NCBI GenBank assembly: GCA_021810205.1
Contig: JAJZJC010000031.1
Location: 1-35,479 of the forward strand
Length of the DNA: 35,479 nucleotides
Direction of reading: 5' to 3'
Source of the DNA: Actinomycetes bacterium
GTDB taxonomy: Bacteria > Actinomycetota > Acidimicrobiia > Acidimicrobiales > RAAP-2
Part shown: in pieces, positions 8,197 through 15,863 of the stretch
How the letters are laid out: each line of letters begins with the position of its first letter
Numbering within the stretch: the stretch's first letter is position 1
The notes under the pieces: model-generated
The model's input: the letters and a program-made list of their open reading frames with translations, nothing else
Told to the model about the DNA's origin: nothing
Databases searched by the model: none
Made by a program: the position numbers and the translations under genes

Positions 8197-9369
8197 TTAG
8201 ACGACGACGCCCAGCAGTGCAGCGCCGCGTGCCACACCGACTCCGCGCGCCGCGAGCTGGTCGAGGCCCGACAGCGCGCCGGGAGCGTCCAAGTCCTCGT
8301 CGAGCCGGGCGCGTACGACGTCGAGCGCCGCTGTGGGGCGGCCGGCGCTGGCGTCGATGGTGCCGCGGGCGCTGGCGGTGTCCCCGGCGTCGCTGCCCCA
8401 CGTCGCCCGCCGCCAGTGCGCGAGACGGGTCGCCGCCTGCTCGAGGTCGGCATCATGCCACTCCCAGTCCCCTCGGTAGTGATGTGACAGAAGGGCGAGA
8501 CGCACGACGGCGGGCTCCCACTTCTTCAAGAGGTCCCCCACGAAGACCAGGTTGCCCAACGACTTGGACATCTTCTCCCCGTCGAGGCCGACGAGGCCGA
8601 CGTGGAGCCAGTGCCGAACGAACGGCCGTCCCGTGGCGGCCTCCGACTGCGCCGTCTCGCACTCGTGATGCGGGAAGACCAGGTCCCGCCCGCCGCCGTG
8701 GATGTCGACGGTCGGGCCCAGCTCGCGCATCGCGAGCGCGGAGCACTCGATGTGCCATCCCGGCCGGCCCGGGCCCCAACGAGACTCCCACGACGGCTCG
8801 TCAGGGAGCGACGGCTGCCAGAGCACGAAGTCGAGCGGATGGCGCTTGGCGGGGTCGTCGGGGTTCCCCCCGTGCTGGGCGACGAGCTCGAGCATCTGGG
8901 CAGTACCGAACCCGCTCACCTTGCCGAAATCCGAGACGGTCGTCACGTCGAAGTAGACGGCGCCGCTGGCACGGTACGCGTGCCCGCTCTCGAGCACCGT
9001 GCCGATGAGGGAGAGGATGTCGGGGATCGCCGAGGTCGCCCGGGGCTCGGCGTCCACGGGCAGCAGGCCCAACGCGGACATGTCGGCGTCGAAGCGCGCC
9101 ATCTCCTCGGCGGCCAGGTCGAGGTAGTGCACGCCCAGCTCTCGCGCCTTTCTCAAGATGTCGTCGTCCACATCGGTCACGTTGCGCACGCAGCGCGTCT
9201 CGTGCCCAAGGTCGCGCAGGCGACGTTGGAGCAGGTCGAAGGTGAGGTAGACGGCCGCATGCCCGAGGTGCGCCGCGTCATAGGGGGTGATGCCGCACGA
9301 GTACATCGTCACGAGCGGCCCTGCCTCGAACGGCACCACCGACCGACGCGCGGTGTCGTAGAGCCTCAT
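8197..9369 (-). CDS. mshC: Mycothiol ligase MshC (cysteine:GlcN-Ins ligase)
   Basis: This 390-residue class I ligase resembles cysteinyl-tRNA synthetase but is shorter, as MshC is. It joins cysteine to glucosaminyl-inositol in an ATP-dependent step of mycothiol synthesis. CGITPYDAAHLGHA (from Cys25) is the MshC form of the HIGH region and KMSKS is at 266-270. Cys209 (WHIECSAL) and His234 (FPHHECE) complete the zinc site. CysS would normally be about 460 residues with a longer C-terminal domain, so MshC is preferred. It lies 16 bp downstream of the F420:NADP oxidoreductase gene and upstream of thrS, so at least the first two form an operon. Confidence 0.9.
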   Translation of the reverse strand: MRLYDTARRSVVPFEAGPLVTMYSCGITPYDAAHLGHAAVYLTFDLLQRRLRDLGHETRCVRNVTDVDDDILRKARELGVHYLDLAAEEMARFDADMSALGLLPVDAEPRATSAIPDILSLIGTVLESGHAYRASGAVYFDVTTVSDFGKVSGFGTAQMLELVAQHGGNPDDPAKRHPLDFVLWQPSLPDEPSWESRWGPGRPGWHIECSALAMRELGPTVDIHGGGRDLVFPHHECETAQSEAATGRPFVRHWLHVGLVGLDGEKMSKSLGNLVFVGDLLKKWEPAVVRLALLSHHYRGDWEWHDADLEQAATRLAHWRRATWGSDAGDTASARGTIDASAGRPTAALDVVRARLDEDLDAPGALSGLDQLAARGVGVARGAALLGVVV

Positions 9370-9385
9370 CTCCGCGCCGCCCTCC

Positions 9386-10039
9386 TCAGATCCCGGCGAG
9401 CTTCAGCGTGCTGTGGGCCCGGTGCCGGATGTTCAAGGTGGCGAGCACGGCGGTGAACGCCTCGATCGCCAACGCCTGGCTCAGGCCGCCGGCGTCGAGT
9501 GGACGCAGCCCTTCGATCCGCTCCACGAGCGACATGGTGGCCGCCGTGGCGCTCGGGTCGTCGGCACAGACCAGCACGTCAGCGACGATGCCCGCGTCGA
9601 GGTCCCCCATCTCTCGCGCGGGAAGGTGCTGGAACGCAGCGGCGACCGCGGTGCCCGGCACGGCCGCCTGCACGGCGGTCGCGATGGAGCCTCGCGCCGG
9701 GACGAGGGGCAGCATCTCGCGCCCCTCGCGCACGAGCGCGTTCACCATCGAGACAAGCACCTTCGCGCGCAGTGCAGGCTCGAGCGCCCGGACGGTGGTC
9801 ACCGCCGCCTCCCACGGCGTGGCGAGGACGACCATGCCCGCCGCCGCGACTTGCTCGTTTGCCCCGCCCGTGATCGAGCCCTTGAGGCGGGACCCCCAGG
9901 TCTCCACCATGCCGGCGACGACTTCCTGTGCGCGCGAAGCGTCGCGCGAACCGATCCCGACCGACATGCCAGCCGCCGCGAGGCGCAGGCCGAGCCCTCG
10001 CCCCGCGGGGCCGGTTCCTCCGATGATCCCGATGTCCAC
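9386..10039 (-). CDS. npdG: F420-dependent NADP oxidoreductase
   Basis: A 217-residue Rossmann protein of the coenzyme-F420:NADP oxidoreductase family, moving hydride between F420H2 and NADP+. It begins VDIGIIGGTGPAGRGLGLRL, the dinucleotide-binding loop of this family, with GSRDASRA as the phosphate-recognising region. The C-terminal motif LSQALAIEAFTAVLATLNIR is also typical. GTG 10039 was chosen because it starts exactly at the Rossmann strand and has GGTGGGAG just upstream; the frame stays open to 10270 without homology. It precedes mshC with a 16-bp gap. An 82-bp spacer separates it from the divergent enoyl reductase. Confidence 0.87.
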   Translation of the reverse strand: MDIGIIGGTGPAGRGLGLRLAAAGMSVGIGSRDASRAQEVVAGMVETWGSRLKGSITGGANEQVAAAGMVVLATPWEAAVTTVRALEPALRAKVLVSMVNALVREGREMLPLVPARGSIATAVQAAVPGTAVAAAFQHLPAREMGDLDAGIVADVLVCADDPSATAATMSLVERIEGLRPLDAGGLSQALAIEAFTAVLATLNIRHRAHSTLKLAGI

Positions 10040-10121
10040 GGTCTCCCACCTTTCCACACGGCGGCACCTCCGCCCGCGACACGCATCACTGCCATGCGCG
10101 CAAGCGATAGCTTGGCCGCTC

Positions 10122-10904
10122 GTGGGAGTGCTGGCGGACAAACGGGTGCTCGTCACCGGGGTACTGACCGACGACTCCCTCGCGTTCGCCGCCGCTCGCC
10201 TGGCCATCGAAGAAGGCGCCGAGGTCGTGCTCTCGGGGTTCGGCCGAGGTCTGTCGATCACGCGGCGCACCGCTCGAAAGCTTCCCGGAGCGCCCGACGT
10301 GCTCGAGCTCGACGTGACCGACCCCGAGCAGCTCGCAGCGGCGGCGGCGACCCTCTCGCAGCGTTGGGGCCGCCTGGATGGGCTGCTCCACGCGATCGGC
10401 TATGCGCCGCCGTCCTGCCTTGGTAGCGGGATGTTCAGCGCCGAATGGGACGACGTGTCGATCGCCCTCCATGTGAACGCGTACTCCCTGAAGGCGCTCG
10501 TCGGCGCCTTTCGGCCGTTGCTCGAACGCGCCGGCGCGGATGGCGGCGCGTCGGTCGTCGCGCTGGACTTCGACGCGACGGTGGCGTGGTCCCAGTACGA
10601 CTGGATGGGGGTGGCGAAGGCGGCCCTCGAATCGCTCTCTCGCTACCTGGCAAAGGAGCTCGGCCCGCGTGGGATCCGAGTCAATCTGGTCGCGGCGGGC
10701 CCCATCAGGTCGGTGGCGGCGAAGTCGATCCCGGGTTTCTCCTCGTTCGAGGGTACCTGGGACGACCGGGCACCGCTCGGTTGGGACGTGCACGACGCGA
10801 CCCCGGTGGGCAAGGCCTGCGTGGCGCTGCTCTCGGACTGGCTCCCCATGACGACCGGCGAGATGCTGCACGTCGACGGCGGGGTCCACGCCGTCGGGGG
10901 GTAG
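10122..10904 (+). CDS. inhA: InhA-type enoyl-[ACP] reductase
   Basis: A 260-residue enoyl-ACP reductase of the FabI/InhA type, reducing trans-2-enoyl-ACP with NADH in fatty-acid elongation. Several stretches resemble mycobacterial InhA closely, as recalled: LVTGVLTDDSLAFAAAR, LLHAIGY, YDWMGVAKAALES, NLVAAGPIRS and DATPVGKACVALLSDWLP. The catalytic pair is Tyr159 and Lys166, matching InhA Tyr158/Lys165. GTG 10122 places the start just before ADKRVLVTG; GTG 10128 is also in frame. The reading frame is open far upstream (to 9408), but that part is antisense to npdG. No beta-ketoacyl-ACP reductase gene is adjacent. Confidence 0.9.
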   Translation: MGVLADKRVLVTGVLTDDSLAFAAARLAIEEGAEVVLSGFGRGLSITRRTARKLPGAPDVLELDVTDPEQLAAAAATLSQRWGRLDGLLHAIGYAPPSCLGSGMFSAEWDDVSIALHVNAYSLKALVGAFRPLLERAGADGGASVVALDFDATVAWSQYDWMGVAKAALESLSRYLAKELGPRGIRVNLVAAGPIRSVAAKSIPGFSSFEGTWDDRAPLGWDVHDATPVGKACVALLSDWLPMTTGEMLHVDGGVHAVGG

Positions 10905-10930
10905 GCGTCCGCGCCACTCCCGGTGCAAAC

Positions 10931-10964
10931 CACCCGCCGGTGGCGCCCACCCGCCGGTCGCGCC
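10931..10964. repeat. Two-copy 17-bp tandem repeat after inhA
   Basis: cacccgccggtggcgcc (10931-10947) is followed directly by cacccgccggtcgcgcc (10948-10964), identical at 16 of 17 bases. It lies between the inhA stop and the ABC transporter promoter region. No function is evident. Confidence 0.75.
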
Positions 10965-10997
10965 CACCACACAGGAGAACCGCCGAGGCGGCCCCGG

Positions 10998-11003
10998 TAG
11001 GCT
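10998..11003 (+). promoter_or_regulatory. Candidate -10 element for the ABC transporter transcript
   Basis: TAGGCT matches the TAnnnT pattern of actinobacterial -10 boxes. A start point 7-9 bases later falls on or next to the ATG at 11012, so the transcript could be nearly leaderless. No convincing -35 box is seen, which is common in this group. Confidence 0.35.
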
Positions 11004-11011
11004 GGCCCACA

Positions 11012-11038
11012 ATGGCTCCATCACACCACCACGCCTGA
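11012..11038 (+). CDS. Possible eight-codon leader peptide (MAPSHHHA)
   Basis: ATG 11012 opens a frame of eight sense codons, including three consecutive His codons, and stops at TGA 11036-11038. The next base is followed by the ATG of the ABC transporter. With the -10 candidate at 10998 it would be the first codon of a leaderless mRNA. Termination right before the downstream ATG would allow coupled reinitiation. It may be chance; only the position and the His run speak for it. Confidence 0.25.
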   Translation: MAPSHHHA

Positions 11039-11039
11039 G

Positions 11040-12956
11040 ATGCCGCCTGGGGCGCGCGGCATGGGGCCCGGCTGGATGGGGTTGCGGTCGTTCCAAAAGG
11101 ACCGCTCGGTCCTCGACCACAAGGTCAAGAAGGGCACCACGCGCCGCATGCTGCGCTTCGCGATGCCCTACCGTCGCATCCTGTCGATCTTCGTGCCGGT
11201 CGTCGTCGTCGACGCCGTGGTCGGGGCGGTGAACCCCCTCATCCTGCGCGAGATCATCGACCGGGGCATCCTCGGCAAGCACGTGGGGCTCGTGATCGAG
11301 CTCGCCGGCGTGGCTGCGGCGCTCGCCATCTTCACAGCGGGGCTCTCGCTCTACCAGCGCCGGGTCTCCGCGCTCATCGGCGAGGGGCTCATCTACGACA
11401 TGCGCTCCAAGGTCTTCCGCCACGTCCAGCAGATGCCGCTGTCCTTCTTCACCCGCACCCAGACGGGGGCGCTCGTGAGCCGCCTGAACAACGACGTCAT
11501 CGGCGCGCAGCAAGCCTTCACCACACTGCTCTCCAACGTCGTCGGCAACCTCATGACCGTCGTGATCATGGTGGCGGCCATGTTCTACCTCTCCTGGCAG
11601 ATCACGCTGCTCGCCCTCGTCCTCCTGCCCGTGTTCCTCGTCCCGGCGCGCATCGTCGGCCGCAAGCTCGGCGCGATCACCAAGGAGAGCTACGACCTGA
11701 ACGCGCAGATGAACGTGGTGATGCAGGAGCGCTTCAACGTCTCGGGCGCGATGCTCGTCAAGCTCTTCGGCCGCCCGGAGCAAGAGGCGGCCCACTTCGA
11801 AGAGAAGGCCGCCCGGGTGCGCGACATCGGGATCCTCCAGGCCCTCTACTCCCGGATGTTCATGGTGGCGCTCGTCCTCACGGCGTCGCTCGCCACCGCC
11901 TTTGCCTACGGCTTCGGCGGAGTCGAGGCGGTGCGCGGCGCGCTCGCGGTGGGTACCGTCGTCGCGCTCACCGCGTACCTGGCCCGTCTCTACGGCCCGC
12001 TCACCCAGCTTTCCAACGTGAACATCGACGTGATGACCACGCTCGTGTCCTTCGAGCGCATCTTCGAGGTCCTCGACCTCACCCCGATGATCACCGAGCG
12101 CCCTGACGCCCGAGCGATCCCCCGTGGGCCCACGGCGATCGAATTCGACCACGTCGACTTCTCGTACCCAACCGCCGAGGAGGTCTCGCTCGCCTCCCTC
12201 GAGGCGGTGGCGACGCTCGAGAGCTCCGTGCACGCGCAGGTCCTCCACGACGTCACCTTCCGAGTCGAGCCCGGGCAGATGGTGGCACTCGTCGGCCCCT
12301 CGGGTGCAGGAAAGACGACGATCAGCTCCCTGGTCCCCCGCCTCTACGACGCGACGGGCGGCGCAGTGCGCGTAGGGGGAGTCGACGTGCGCGACGCGAC
12401 GCTGGACTCGCTACGCGACCTCGTCGGCGTGGTCACCCAGGACCCGCACCTCTTCCACGACACGCTGCGAGCGAACCTGCGCTACGCCCGCCCCGAGGCG
12501 AGCGACGAGGAGCTGCGGGTGGCCCTCGAGGATGCCCAGATCCTCCCTCTCGTCGCGCAGCTGCCCGACGGGCTCGACACCGTGGTCGGTGAGCGCGGCT
12601 ACCGCCTCTCGGGCGGTGAGAAGCAGCGGGTCGCACTGGCCCGCCTCATCTTGAAGGCTCCCGACGTCGTCGTGCTCGACGAGGCGACCGCCCACCTGGA
12701 CTCCGAGTCCGAGGCGGCGGTGCAAGAGGCCCTGCGGCGAACGCTCGCCGGACGCACCTCTCTCGTGATCGCGCACCGGCTCTCGACGGTGCGAGACGCT
12801 GACCAGCTCCTAGTGATCGATGGTGGCCGGATCGTCGAGCGTGGTACCCATCGCGAGCTCCTCGGGGCCGGCGGCCTCTACACGCTGCTCTACCAGACCC
12901 AGTTCGCCGACCAGGAGGCTTCCGTCGAACGAGTGGCCGACGCCCGTCCGGTCTGA
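11040..12956 (+). CDS. ABC transporter, fused membrane and ATPase domains (exporter type)
   Basis: A 638-residue half-transporter of the multidrug/lipid exporter type. Hydrophobic segments between about residues 45 and 310 form the membrane domain. The ATPase domain has Walker A GPSGAGKTT (419-427), the Q-loop (VTQDPH), signature LSGGEKQR (from 523), Walker B VVVLDEAT (from 543) and the switch His in IAHRLS. All catalytic residues are present, so a homodimer could be active. An insertion of about 25 residues (EEVSLASLEAVATLESSVHA) follows the first ATPase strand. The ATG at 11040 follows a possible short leader ORF; no clear Shine-Dalgarno site is seen. The substrate is unknown. Confidence 0.92.
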   Translation: MPPGARGMGPGWMGLRSFQKDRSVLDHKVKKGTTRRMLRFAMPYRRILSIFVPVVVVDAVVGAVNPLILREIIDRGILGKHVGLVIELAGVAAALAIFTAGLSLYQRRVSALIGEGLIYDMRSKVFRHVQQMPLSFFTRTQTGALVSRLNNDVIGAQQAFTTLLSNVVGNLMTVVIMVAAMFYLSWQITLLALVLLPVFLVPARIVGRKLGAITKESYDLNAQMNVVMQERFNVSGAMLVKLFGRPEQEAAHFEEKAARVRDIGILQALYSRMFMVALVLTASLATAFAYGFGGVEAVRGALAVGTVVALTAYLARLYGPLTQLSNVNIDVMTTLVSFERIFEVLDLTPMITERPDARAIPRGPTAIEFDHVDFSYPTAEEVSLASLEAVATLESSVHAQVLHDVTFRVEPGQMVALVGPSGAGKTTISSLVPRLYDATGGAVRVGGVDVRDATLDSLRDLVGVVTQDPHLFHDTLRANLRYARPEASDEELRVALEDAQILPLVAQLPDGLDTVVGERGYRLSGGEKQRVALARLILKAPDVVVLDEATAHLDSESEAAVQEALRRTLAGRTSLVIAHRLSTVRDADQLLVIDGGRIVERGTHRELLGAGGLYTLLYQTQFADQEASVERVADARPV

Positions 12957-12971
12957 TGATAAGAACAGGCG

Positions 12972-13352
12972 ATGGCCTCTACGCCGCAGAAGAAGCGCGG
13001 GCCGCTGCGCAAGCTGCGTGACGCACCAGCTCGATTCATCGGTCGCACCCCGTGGCTCCGGCGACGCTATGCGCGCCGCATGCTGAAGACGATCGAGAAG
13101 CACAAGAAGAAGAACCGCCCCATGCCCGAGAGCCTTGCCCGCCTGGACCGCCAGCTCCGACGTGTCCCGGCGCCCAAACGCCAGCAGGTCGTCGAGCAGA
13201 TGATGGAAATGAGCTCGACGAGTGACGAGCTCGCCACCAACCGTGCCCTGCGGCGAGCTTCCTCCCGCCAAGAGCGTCAGAAGGGCCAACGCGGTGGGGG
13301 TCTGCGGCCAGGGACGCTTCCTGGACAGCCGCGCCAGCGCCCGCGCGGCTAG
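12972..13352 (+). CDS. Small basic protein of unknown function
   Basis: A 126-residue, strongly basic protein starting 15 bp after the ABC transporter stop on the same strand. It is rich in Lys and Arg throughout (KKRGPLRKLRDAP, LRRRYARRMLK, EKHKKKNR). The middle part (about 45-85) could be helical, and the Gly/Arg/Pro-rich C-terminus looks disordered. There is no membrane segment or known motif. The charge suggests binding to nucleic acid or ribosomes, but that is a guess. Position suggests co-transcription with the ABC gene. I recognise no family. Confidence 0.55.
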   Translation: MASTPQKKRGPLRKLRDAPARFIGRTPWLRRRYARRMLKTIEKHKKKNRPMPESLARLDRQLRRVPAPKRQQVVEQMMEMSSTSDELATNRALRRASSRQERQKGQRGGGLRPGTLPGQPRQRPRG

Positions 13353-13395
13353 TCGCGCCCTCGAGCCCCCATACTCACGCTCCCGAGACTGCCCC

Positions 13396-13938
13396 GTGCC
13401 CAACAGCAACCCTTTGGCCTTCGACCCGATCGCCCAAGCCCGTCGGCATTGGGAGCTCCGCGGCTGGACGGCCGCGGCTCCCACGATGGCAGTGGTCACC
13501 TCCGTCATGCGCGTCCAGCAGATCCTGCTCGGTCGTGCAGACGGAGCCCTTCGCCCGCACGGGCTGACCTTCGCCCGCTACGAGGTGCTCATGCTGCTCT
13601 CGTTCTCCCGGCGCGGCGAGCTCCCGCTCGGCAAGATCGGCGCGCGCCTCCAGGTGAACCCTGCGAGCGTGACCAACGCCGTGGACCGCCTCGAAGCGCA
13701 AGGGCTGGTCGAGCGGGTCCCGAACCCGCGTGACGGACGCGGGACGCTCGCCCGCCTGACCGATGCTGGCCGCGACCGCGCGCTCGCGGCGACCGAGTCC
13801 TTGAACGCCGAGCTGTTCGGAGATCTCGGGATCGACGATGAGGAGCAGGCCCGCCTCTTCGAGCTCTTGCGCGACGTGCGACGCGCTGCAGGGGACTTCG
13901 TCTCTTCTGCAGCGAGCACCGACGCCGAGGATCGGTGA
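13396..13938 (+). CDS. MarR-family transcriptional regulator
   Basis: A 180-residue winged-helix regulator. The recognisable MarR core runs from about residue 55: LTFARYEVLMLLSF, then the recognition region LQVNPASVTNAVDRLEAQGLVERVPNPRDGRG, with the wing Asp-x-Arg motif DGR. A dimerisation helix follows at the C-terminus. GTG 13396 was chosen because upstream codons of the open frame overlap the preceding gene and lack homology. It lies 43 bp after the small basic gene and may belong to the ABC transporter operon, in which case the transporter is a natural target. The ligand is unknown. Confidence 0.88.
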   Translation: MPNSNPLAFDPIAQARRHWELRGWTAAAPTMAVVTSVMRVQQILLGRADGALRPHGLTFARYEVLMLLSFSRRGELPLGKIGARLQVNPASVTNAVDRLEAQGLVERVPNPRDGRGTLARLTDAGRDRALAATESLNAELFGDLGIDDEEQARLFELLRDVRRAAGDFVSSAASTDAEDR

Positions 13939-14037
13939 TCGCCGGCGGGTCCCAGCCGCTGTCCGGTGGGTTCAGGGTCGCCCCGGGCGCCGAATACCAC
14001 GCAGCCGACACCGCAGCGCCACGATCCACGACGCGAC

Positions 14038-14082
14038 GTGAAGCCGACGTGCGTGAGGCCGACGTTGGTGAGGCCGCCGTTC
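14038..14082. repeat. Three-copy 15-bp tandem repeat
   Basis: gtgaagccgacgtgc, gtgaggccgacgttg and gtgaggccgccgttc follow one another without gaps. They lie about 100 bp after the marR stop, in a 439-bp spacer (13939-14377) with no convincing gene. On the minus strand they would read as repeats of Gly-Leu-Thr-x-Val, but no credible gene covers them there. Confidence 0.8.
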
Positions 14083-14144
14083 GTTGGCGGTGCTCGGACA
14101 TCTCGCCTCACCTCCTCGGATCGCGGGCGGCTTGAATTTCGTTC

Positions 14145-14182
14145 CTCGATCTGTGTCTTTCTCGATCTGTGTCTTTCTCGAT
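14145..14182. repeat. 16-bp tandem repeat (two and a half copies)
   Basis: ctcgatctgtgtcttt occurs at 14145-14160 and again at 14161-14176, followed by the partial copy ctcgat. The unit is pyrimidine-rich on the plus strand and less GC-rich than its surroundings. It is the second of three tandem arrays in the spacer between marR and the small acidic gene. Confidence 0.85.
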
Positions 14183-14307
14183 CGCGGGGCTTCGGCGGCA
14201 CGCCTTGGGAGCTGACGTTGGATGCAGCCGCCAGGGCACTCCCCGCGAGGCGATGTACCCGGGGCCGGGAGCGTCGAATGGCACCAAGGCGGGTATGCGA
14301 CCCCTCG

Positions 14308-14357
14308 AAGTCGCCGACGGCGACAACGTTGAAAGTCGCCGACGGCGACAACGTTGA
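14308..14357. promoter_or_regulatory. Two perfect 25-bp repeats, each with two palindromes
   Basis: Two identical 25-bp units (14308-14332 and 14333-14357) lie in tandem 20 bp before the start of the small acidic gene. Each contains GTCGCC-GAC-GGCGAC, a perfect 15-bp inverted repeat, and then the 8-bp palindrome CAACGTTG. The position just upstream of a strong Shine-Dalgarno site suggests either a double operator or paired RNA hairpins in the leader. The divergently placed repeats upstream and the nearby MarR gene make a regulator site plausible. Confidence 0.6.
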
Positions 14358-14377
14358 CTCCATGAGGAGGGTGAACG

Positions 14378-14593
14378 ATGACAACGTCCACAGCCGACGC
14401 GCCGCACGAGCCCGACCGGATGCCAAGCAGCGAAGAGGAAGCGGCCGCCGAGAAGTCCGAGAAGCGGCTCGACGAGTCTGGAAAGGAACGCGCGGTGGCA
14501 GCCAGCTACGAGGAAATGGCCCGTCGAGGTGTCGACCAGAAGGGCGAGGGGCGCATCGAACAGGTGCGGACCGACTCCACGCCGGGTGCATGA
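14378..14593 (+). CDS. Small acidic hydrophilic protein
   Basis: A 71-residue protein with an excellent ribosome binding site, AGGAGG at 14365-14370, 7 nt before ATG. It is rich in Glu, Asp, Lys and Ala (SSEEEAAAEKSEKRLDESGK) with no hydrophobic segment, and is probably largely disordered or a single helix. The gene sits directly behind the duplicated palindromic 25-bp repeat, so its expression is likely controlled. It ends 7 bp before the CoA-transferase start chosen here and may be co-transcribed with it. I recognise no family. Small stress-related hydrophilic proteins look like this, but the function is open. Confidence 0.65.
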   Translation: MTTSTADAPHEPDRMPSSEEEAAAEKSEKRLDESGKERAVAASYEEMARRGVDQKGEGRIEQVRTDSTPGA

Positions 14594-14600
14594 TGTCGGC

Positions 14601-15800
14601 GTGGACGCAGCTCCCGAGCACGACTGGACTACCGGACCCTTGGCAGGGTGCCTCGTCGCCGACTTCAGCCGGGTCCTCGCCGGGCCGCTGGCAACCATGG
14701 TCCTCGGTGATCTCGGCGCTACCGTCGTCAAGGTCGAGCATCCCCGCGGCGACGACACGCGCCAGTGGGGGCCGCCGTTCGCCGACGGAGAGAGCACGTA
14801 CTACTTGAGCGTGAACCGGAACAAGCGGAGTGTCGTGCTGGACCTCGCGACCGATGACGGCCTCGGCGATGCACGCCTACTCGCCCGTCGCGCGACAGTG
14901 CTCATCGAGAATTTCCGCCCCGGGCGGTTCGCCGAGCTCGGCTTGGGCTACGACGAGCTCACCAGAGAGAACCCTCGACTCGTCTACTGCTCCATCTCTG
15001 GCTTCGGCGGACCAGGGACGCCCGGCGCGGCGCTCGCCGGTTACGACTTCGTCGCACAGGCGATGAGCGGTCTCATGGACGTGACCGGTCCCCCGGGCGG
15101 ACCGCCCTACAAGGTGGGCGTGGCCGTCGTCGACGTGCTGACGGGCCTGCACGCCGCCATCGGCATCCTCGCAGCGCTCGCCAGCCGGGCCCGCAGCGGG
15201 CGAGGCCAGCTGGTCGAGATCGACCTGTTCTCGACGGCACTCGCATCGCTCGTGAACCAAGCCTCGGCGTTCGTGAACGCAGGGGTGCTCCCGCACGCGC
15301 TCGGGAACCGTCACCCGAGCATCACGCCGTACGAGACGCTCGCCGCACTCGACGGCGACCTCGCCGTCGCCGTCGGCAACGACATCCAGTTCCGCGCGCT
15401 GTGCAGGGCACTCGGCTGTGACGAGCTCGCCACCGATGAACGCTTCGCCACCAATCCCGCACGTGTCGCGCACCACGAGCCGCTCGTGACCGCGCTCGAG
15501 ACGCAGCTCGGCCGTTACACGGTCGCGGCGGCAGTGGCCACGCTACGCACCGCTGGCGTCCCCTGCGGGCCGGTCAACGACGTGCGCGGCGCGCTCGACG
15601 ACGCGACGGCGCTCGGCCTGGATCCGGTCGTGCACATGGTCGACGGGATGCGCCGCGTGGCGACGATCGCGAGCCCCCTGCGCCTCTCTGATACTCCCGT
15701 CTCCTACCGCAAGCTGCCACCTCGCCTCGGCCAGGACACCGACGAGGTGATCGCTTGGCTCCGCACGCCGGACACAAGGCCACTCGACCCACCAGATTGA
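14601..15800 (+). CDS. CaiB/BaiF family CoA-transferase
   Basis: A family III CoA-transferase of 399 residues, moving CoA between organic acids through an aspartyl-CoA thioester. The N-terminus GPLAGCLVADFSRVLAGPLA and the VEHPRGDDTR block are typical. The probable catalytic Asp is Asp149 in AGYDFVAQAMSG. LIENFRPG and GGPGTPG are further family landmarks. GTG 14601 gives a normal N-terminus; GTG 14586 is an in-frame alternative overlapping the upstream stop. It converges on an MFS transporter, and an SDR lies beyond, so uptake and activation of a carboxylic acid is a reasonable guess. The substrate cannot be read from the sequence. Confidence 0.88.
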   Translation: MDAAPEHDWTTGPLAGCLVADFSRVLAGPLATMVLGDLGATVVKVEHPRGDDTRQWGPPFADGESTYYLSVNRNKRSVVLDLATDDGLGDARLLARRATVLIENFRPGRFAELGLGYDELTRENPRLVYCSISGFGGPGTPGAALAGYDFVAQAMSGLMDVTGPPGGPPYKVGVAVVDVLTGLHAAIGILAALASRARSGRGQLVEIDLFSTALASLVNQASAFVNAGVLPHALGNRHPSITPYETLAALDGDLAVAVGNDIQFRALCRALGCDELATDERFATNPARVAHHEPLVTALETQLGRYTVAAAVATLRTAGVPCGPVNDVRGALDDATALGLDPVVHMVDGMRRVATIASPLRLSDTPVSYRKLPPRLGQDTDEVIAWLRTPDTRPLDPPD

Positions 15801-15818
15801 ACCGGGCCCAGGCTGCAC

Positions 15819-15863
15819 CGGGGTCACGCTGCCCGGGGTCACGCTGTCTGGGGTCAGCCCGGC
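15819..15863. repeat. Three-copy 15-bp tandem repeat between convergent genes
   Basis: cggggtcacgctgcc (15819-15833), cggggtcacgctgtc (15834-15848) and the more diverged tggggtcagcccggc (15849-15863) follow one another. They fill the 53-bp spacer between the CoA-transferase stop and the MFS stop and extend into the last MFS codons. This resembles the array at 5521-5595, which is also 15-bp and also between convergent ends. Confidence 0.8.

Noticed and set aside
10086-12248. A 720-codon minus-strand frame
   Set aside because: It lies opposite inhA and the ABC transporter, both with full motif sets. The translated product is compositionally biased and has no recognisable domain.
5521-15863. 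A CRISPR array made of the short repeats
   Set aside because: Units are contiguous 15-25 bp tandem copies without unique spacers, and no cas gene is present.
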